Below, in pieces: positions 52,601-58,600 of a DNA stretch of 64,000 bases. A program made the translations under genes and the position numbers. The DNA is from Rachycentron canadum (taxonomy: Eukaryota > Chordata > Actinopteri > Carangiformes > Rachycentridae): positions 18,633,290 through 18,697,289 of the forward strand of contig CM076663.1 in assembly GCA_038496675.1 (NCBI GenBank), given 5' to 3'. The notes under the pieces are model-generated. The model had not been told where the DNA came from. It did no database searches and saw nothing but the letters and a program-made list of their open reading frames with translations. Numbering within the stretch: the stretch's first letter is position 1; the number at the start of each line of letters is the position of its first letter.

Positions 52601-55600
52601 ATCACAGGGCTGATACATTGAGATAAGCAAGTATTCATGCTCAGATTTACACCTATGGACAATTTAGAGTCAGTCAGCTAACCTAACCTACATGTCTTTG
52701 GAGTGTGGGAGGAAGGCGGAGTACTAAATCTCATGGAGGCCACCCAGAACCCTCTTGCTGTGAGGCAACAGTGCTAAATACTTTACCTGTACCTGTACTT
52801 GTCTTAGAGAAACAACTTAGGTGGATCAGTTTGAAATGTCAAGCTTTCTCAATCTAAACGCAAGGCTCAAGACTAACTTGTCTTCAGTTGTCAAAATATC
52901 TAAGACCATTTACTCAAGTTCTGTAAAATTTTGATATACTTTTTGATATATAAAATTTTTTTTTTGAGTATTTCTATTGTAGGCTCCTTACTATTTAAAC
53001 TCTACCATAGTTCAGAGGGAAATACTGTGCTCCTGTACTAACTTCACTGCATTTATTTGACAGATAAAGTTACATACTACTCTGGAGTAGTAGGACTGTA
53101 TCTAAAAGATATGATCGACTCACAAAGCACATTATATTACTATAGAATTATAGTTACAATCAGTTCCACCCAGATCTGCATTAAAATGGTTGGTTATACA
53201 TTAATACTTTAGCATTAAACATGCAATTTTGTAATTCATGTATAATAATACAAAACCACCCTGCAAAATGTGTATTGTTGTTGCAGGCACTTCTCTGTTT
53301 GTGTCTTTATATGGACTTTTACTTCAGTAAAAGATGTAAATACTTCTTCAACCACTGCTTGGCTTCGGCTGTGTAACTCATTACTACATATGACTGTCTA
53401 AAAGGAAATAGCTGGGTTTCAGTCAAGTGCACCTATGGTTAGGAGGATATACCAAATTAGTAATGGCTAGTGTTCTTTTATTGTATATCAGATATCAGTC
53501 TAATGTCATTCAGCTCTGATTTGACAGTGCTTTCTCCACATCTACTGTGAGAGCAATAACATTTTAACAAGACGTTTTATTCTCCTTTTTTTTTTTTTTT
53601 AATCTCAACGACTAGCACAGTGGAGGACTGGTGTTTGAATCATTTGCCAGCTGGGGTCTTTCTGTGTGGAGTCTGCATGTTATGTCTGCATGTGTTTCCT
53701 CCGGCTGATCTGGTTTCCTCCCACAGTCCATAGACAGTCAGGATAGATGAATGGGGAACTCCAATTGCCAATAGGAGTGTGTTTGCTTGTCCAACTCTTA
53801 GCTATGTCATAGACTGACAACCTGTCAAGGCTACAGCCTACCTCTTGGCCAATGTAATATATAATGTTGTAATCCTCAGACCAACAAGCCAGCAGCTGGG
53901 AATTTTATTTTTACACATGTAAAAAACTAAAAATACACATAGGACTAAATATGTGTCTATGAGCATCTTCATGGCAAAGTTAGCCATGAAAAAAAGCCAC
54001 ATTCGTTGACCCCTTGTTCAAACATTGTCAGACTTCAACTGTGCCAGTCAAATGTGTGAAGAGCCGACATTTCAAAAAACACAAAAACACACCACCCTGA
54101 CAGCTCTCTCTCTCCATGAAGTCCAACATATCAGGAGTCCAAACAGTCATGTCTGTGCATCTGTTTTTTCTCTTAGAGTGATGGATGTGGGTGGGAGACA
54201 CAGACAGGAACTCAGATCCCCCAAAAGACACTGCTGTAACAACATCCGACCTTTCTGGATAAACGCTACTGAAGACTTCTGAGAAAGGGAGCTTGGAATG
54301 TATGAAATAAACACATTTAACGAAGGAGAGCTAATGATACGCTTCACGTGGTAAAGGTCTAGTTTATTCCCTGAACTTGAAAATCACAGCTGCATTTAGA
54401 GAGTTTGACATTTTGAAATATACGCCAATTTGCTTCCTTGCTGGGAGTTTCAGTAGATGAGTCAAAATGAAGTTATCACCAGCAGCCAGTTATCTTAGCG
54501 CAGCAATAACACAGAGAAGAAACAGCTAGCTTCTTCGGTCTACAGGCGAAAAAATGTAGAACCACAGCTTGTTTCAGTTTTTGCCTGGGCTAGCTCAATA
54601 TTCACTGTTATAGATTACATGACCTAAGCAAGTGTGTTTTTCCACATCAAATGGAAAAGGATGAAAGTCAATAGCTGTCTTGAACCATAGACAAAACACA
54701 TCTAAATTTCTATTGTACAGCAACTTGGTTTCCAAATTGCTTTGCTGTGCTGTAAAGTGGAAAAAATGGGCACATTTTTTCTGTTTTTTTTTTTCCCAAC
54801 TTTTTCAACAGTGTAAAACAAGACAGAAAATGAATGTGCCAAAAACCGCACTTTTCAAGTCATGAATAAAACCAATTCAGTTTCCAATAGGATAGAAATA
54901 GAGGAAAATTGTAGGTGAAAACTGTTTAAATCACTGCATATAAACAAGTAAAAAAAAAATAGCTTTTTTTTTTTTTTTTGTTTTACTCATTTGAAAGAAA
55001 GCTAGGAAAGAGTGTAGGAAATGTTTAGAAAAATAAAGAGTTGACTTTGTGGTTGTCAAGTATCGCCAAAGCTACATGTTGCCATGAGGAAAGCAGCAGT
55101 TTGCACATACCTGGAACCTCTTCAAGACCATAACTGGTGCTGCTGGGCTTAAAACGATCAGGTTGAACCTTCATGTTTGGACACAGGACATCTGAGGAGA
55201 AAGGACAGCAGTTCAGTTTGGCGAGCTCTAAGTAAAAATGTAAAGAATTGTTCAAACACAGCTAATAACAACCTTATATGTTGCCAATTGGAATCTAATC
55301 TTGTTGCTGTTTCATTACGAACGCATTCATCATGAAACTTTCTGAGGGGTCAGATGAAAAAGGTGTGAAGTGTTGGATTGTTTTAGGATGTGGATGTGTG
55401 ATCTCATTCAAAAGCTGTCTCTGGACTGATATGTGATCTGAGCACCAGCCCAGACAGACTCCCCTGAGTGAGTGAGTGAGTGAGTGAGTGAGTGAGTGAG
55501 TGAGTGAGTGAGTGAGTGAGTGAGTGAGTGAGTGAGTGAGTGAGTGAGTGAGTGAGTGAGTGAGTGAGTAGCAAGTGGCTGTGCTAGTGCAGGGGGCACA

Positions 55601-58600
55601 TCCACAGGCCCATGAGCAGTAACAGTTTTATGTTTCCACTCACGCATATTTCAGTGATGGTGATGACAGTGAGAAAGGCAACACCATCAGGTTGAGTTTT
55701 TATTGGCAGGAGAGTTGTTTTCTATTTGCGTCAAGATGCCAGCTTCACGACTGAAGAATGCAGATATGTATCCTGCTCAGTTTAAGATGAGTAAACATTG
55801 TCTTAGAGATGTGATGGACATCCATTCAACTGTGGAGGTGATGGATTTTGTTGTTTTTTTTTTTGTTTGAAAATGTACCTGAATGTTGGAGAAACCGTCT
55901 TCCAGCAGTGATACACAGGACTTTCTATGGAAACTGTTCATCGTGGGTCTGTGAATGTTTCTGTTCTCTCAGAGATGCTGTTTCTGTAAATACACATTTC
56001 TGTTGAATTTTTAGACTGGCTCCTGGTGTGGGTCCTGGGCTGGCAACATTGGTTGGTCAGTGAATCCACTAATTTGGTCCAGACTAAAATATCTCAACAA
56101 CCATTGGATGACTTGCCATGTAATTTGGTACAGACATTCATGTCACATCAGGAGGAATTATAATAATTTTTCCTTCACATATACTTGATGTTTAGTGTAT
56201 ATTGCTATTCTAACATGCTAAAGTAGGCTAGTGAATGTAGTAAAAGTCAAAGGCCTATAACATCCACATGCTAAAATGTTCACTGTGAGCACAGTGAACT
56301 GTGAGAATGCTAACATTAAACTCAAATTAGCACTGTGCCCAAATACAGCTTCACAGAGTGGCTAACTTGGGCGTATACTTGCCCGCTTTGTATTTTTAGG
56401 TGTAAGATATGGTGACTTCCACAGGACAAATCCATGTCTAAAAGTCAACTATGTGAAACAAACCTGTTAATCATTGGCATGTTAGTATTGTAATTCTCAC
56501 CCTGCTAGCATGTTGACAGTAGCATTTAGCAATTTACAGTAAGTTCAGCCTCACAGAGCTGTTTGCATAGCTGTAGACTTGTTTGTGAGCACCATGCACA
56601 TAACTCCCAGATTGTACTGCAAGAAATCCCAGGGGCTAAGATCTAAAAATCTCGTTATTACACCTAAAATTGCCTGAATGGCAAGATAGAGACAGAATAT
56701 CTGTCCCTAATTGTTTTCACAAATGGGTGAACTGACCCTTTAAAACTGCATTAGGCAAGATTTTTTTTATCCAAGAACGCTCTCCACTTATCAACCTATA
56801 TGAAAAAGCAGGGCTGCCACAAAGAACAATGAGCCATCCCCATTATTGCCGTGTCTGTTCAAATGACTGTGTGGATTCGTCAGTGTTTGAAAATCACTAT
56901 GATCTGCTTCACCTTATATCTCACAAAATGAATATGAGTAAATCATCTCACTTGTCTTACAGGGAGTGATTCATTTTCATATTGCGGCTCGGGCAACAAC
57001 AGCCAATCAGTTTGTAATCAATCTATGAAGAGGAACTTCATTAAACCTATTGTTAGGCAAACAATGTGTCTGCGTCCTAACTGTCAGTTCTAAATATTAG
57101 CTACAGCCCAAAATATCACAGTGAAACACTACAGTTTCCTTAATAGATCTAGTATCTGCCAAACATCTACTATTAAACCTTGCAATTTGGAAAACATCAC
57201 AGCTATAAAAATCATCACGTCAGAGAGGCTTTTAACATTTGTGGCATTCATTATGAGGACAGCTCCGTTGACATGGCTTGTTTTTCTGCTTCCTGATGAC
57301 AAGATCCCGATTTTTCTTTCCAAGCAGCTAATTTAACTGTCAGCATATGCATGCTTTTTGGTAATTCTACAAGTGGTGTTATCTCAGTTTCACATGGCTT
57401 ATTTTTAATTTCAGCTGTATACTTTGCCCTTGTTTGTGTCTGACTTGTGTTTGTTTAGCAGTTAAATTCAGTCGGTCTTTCTTCTTTGGTCTTAAAATCT
57501 TTTTTATGTGATACTGGAAGATCTCAGAAGGGATACTTGGTTTACATTGTTCATAAAGCCAGCACGTCTACCAGAAATTACCATTCTGTGAATGAATGGA
57601 AGTGCGTCACTCTTTTTTTAAAGACAGTCTTGTTGCACAGCTTTGAGACTTAGCATGCTAGATAGCCCAGCTACTCCCTGCACTTGTGGGCCTAAAACTA
57701 TAATTTAGGTATCCGGCTGTGAGTTAAAATGGAAGCAATGTAAAAACCTGTATTTGGAAATGTCGTCTCAGACAGGTTCATAGCTTCAGCAGACACTTGA
57801 CCATGACAGATGTAACTACCACCATATCAGAGATTGATGCCTTATAAATCTTTATGATAACCATTGTTACCCCTCTCTTTTGATTTTTTTTGAAAGGTGA
57901 GATTTTCACATCCTCTTTTGATAATAAAGTAGGTCAAGATATTAGTATTAGTATTATTAGTAGTTAGTGTAGTGTTAATACTGTGAAAGTATCAAAGCGC
58001 TCAGTCTACAGACAAATGGATACAACCTATATCCAGAAACTGAGTCTTAAAACGAGAGCCGCCACCAAACCTCGCAAGACTTGGTTTTCTCTGAGTGTTT
58101 ACCAAAAATCAGTTATATATATATATATTATTTTTTTTTTGATCACTCAGAAAACAGTCAGCGAATCAGAAGAGATGCTCAGATCCTCTCCTCTGATTGG
58201 CTGGCTGACCTGTGGTCACCAGAGCGCCAGAGAGCAGCCTGACAGACGAGATGTGAACCTACACTGAGTTTTTGATACTTTAAGCCACAAATATATCGTA
58301 TGGATATCAACACTTCAAATAAAGTGTAAAATATAGGACCTTTTAACACACACTAGGTGATCGACAAAGGCTTTGATATTAGAGCTGTGTGTAACTGGGG
58401 TTATGTAAGGTCAAGTGCGTGGTGATATTGTGAAGTGAGACCACACACGTTAATGAATCAGTGCAGTGCAGAATAAACAGTGTTCTTTTTTAAACCTATG
58501 GATTAAAAGGTGAAAACATTTAACATGGACACTGGAGCCGCTGCACTGGACCCACTTGAAACATTAGATCTATAATTTTCTGGGTGAAAATAACTCCCAC

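Larger units (their letters stand above)
49456..55110 (-). other. Largest col22a1 intron, repeat-rich
   Basis: A 5.7 kb intron inside the TSPN-like region. Contains family C copies at 52505-52785 and reversed at 53640-53860, family D at 52890-53365 and family E near 54410-54560. Frames such as 50815-51150 have no recognised domain. No exon seen. Confidence 0.55.

Noticed and set aside
55408..55647. LTHS-repeat protein frame, or a CRISPR-like array
   Set aside because: Simple GAGT tetranucleotide array with no spacers; a microsatellite in a eukaryotic intron.
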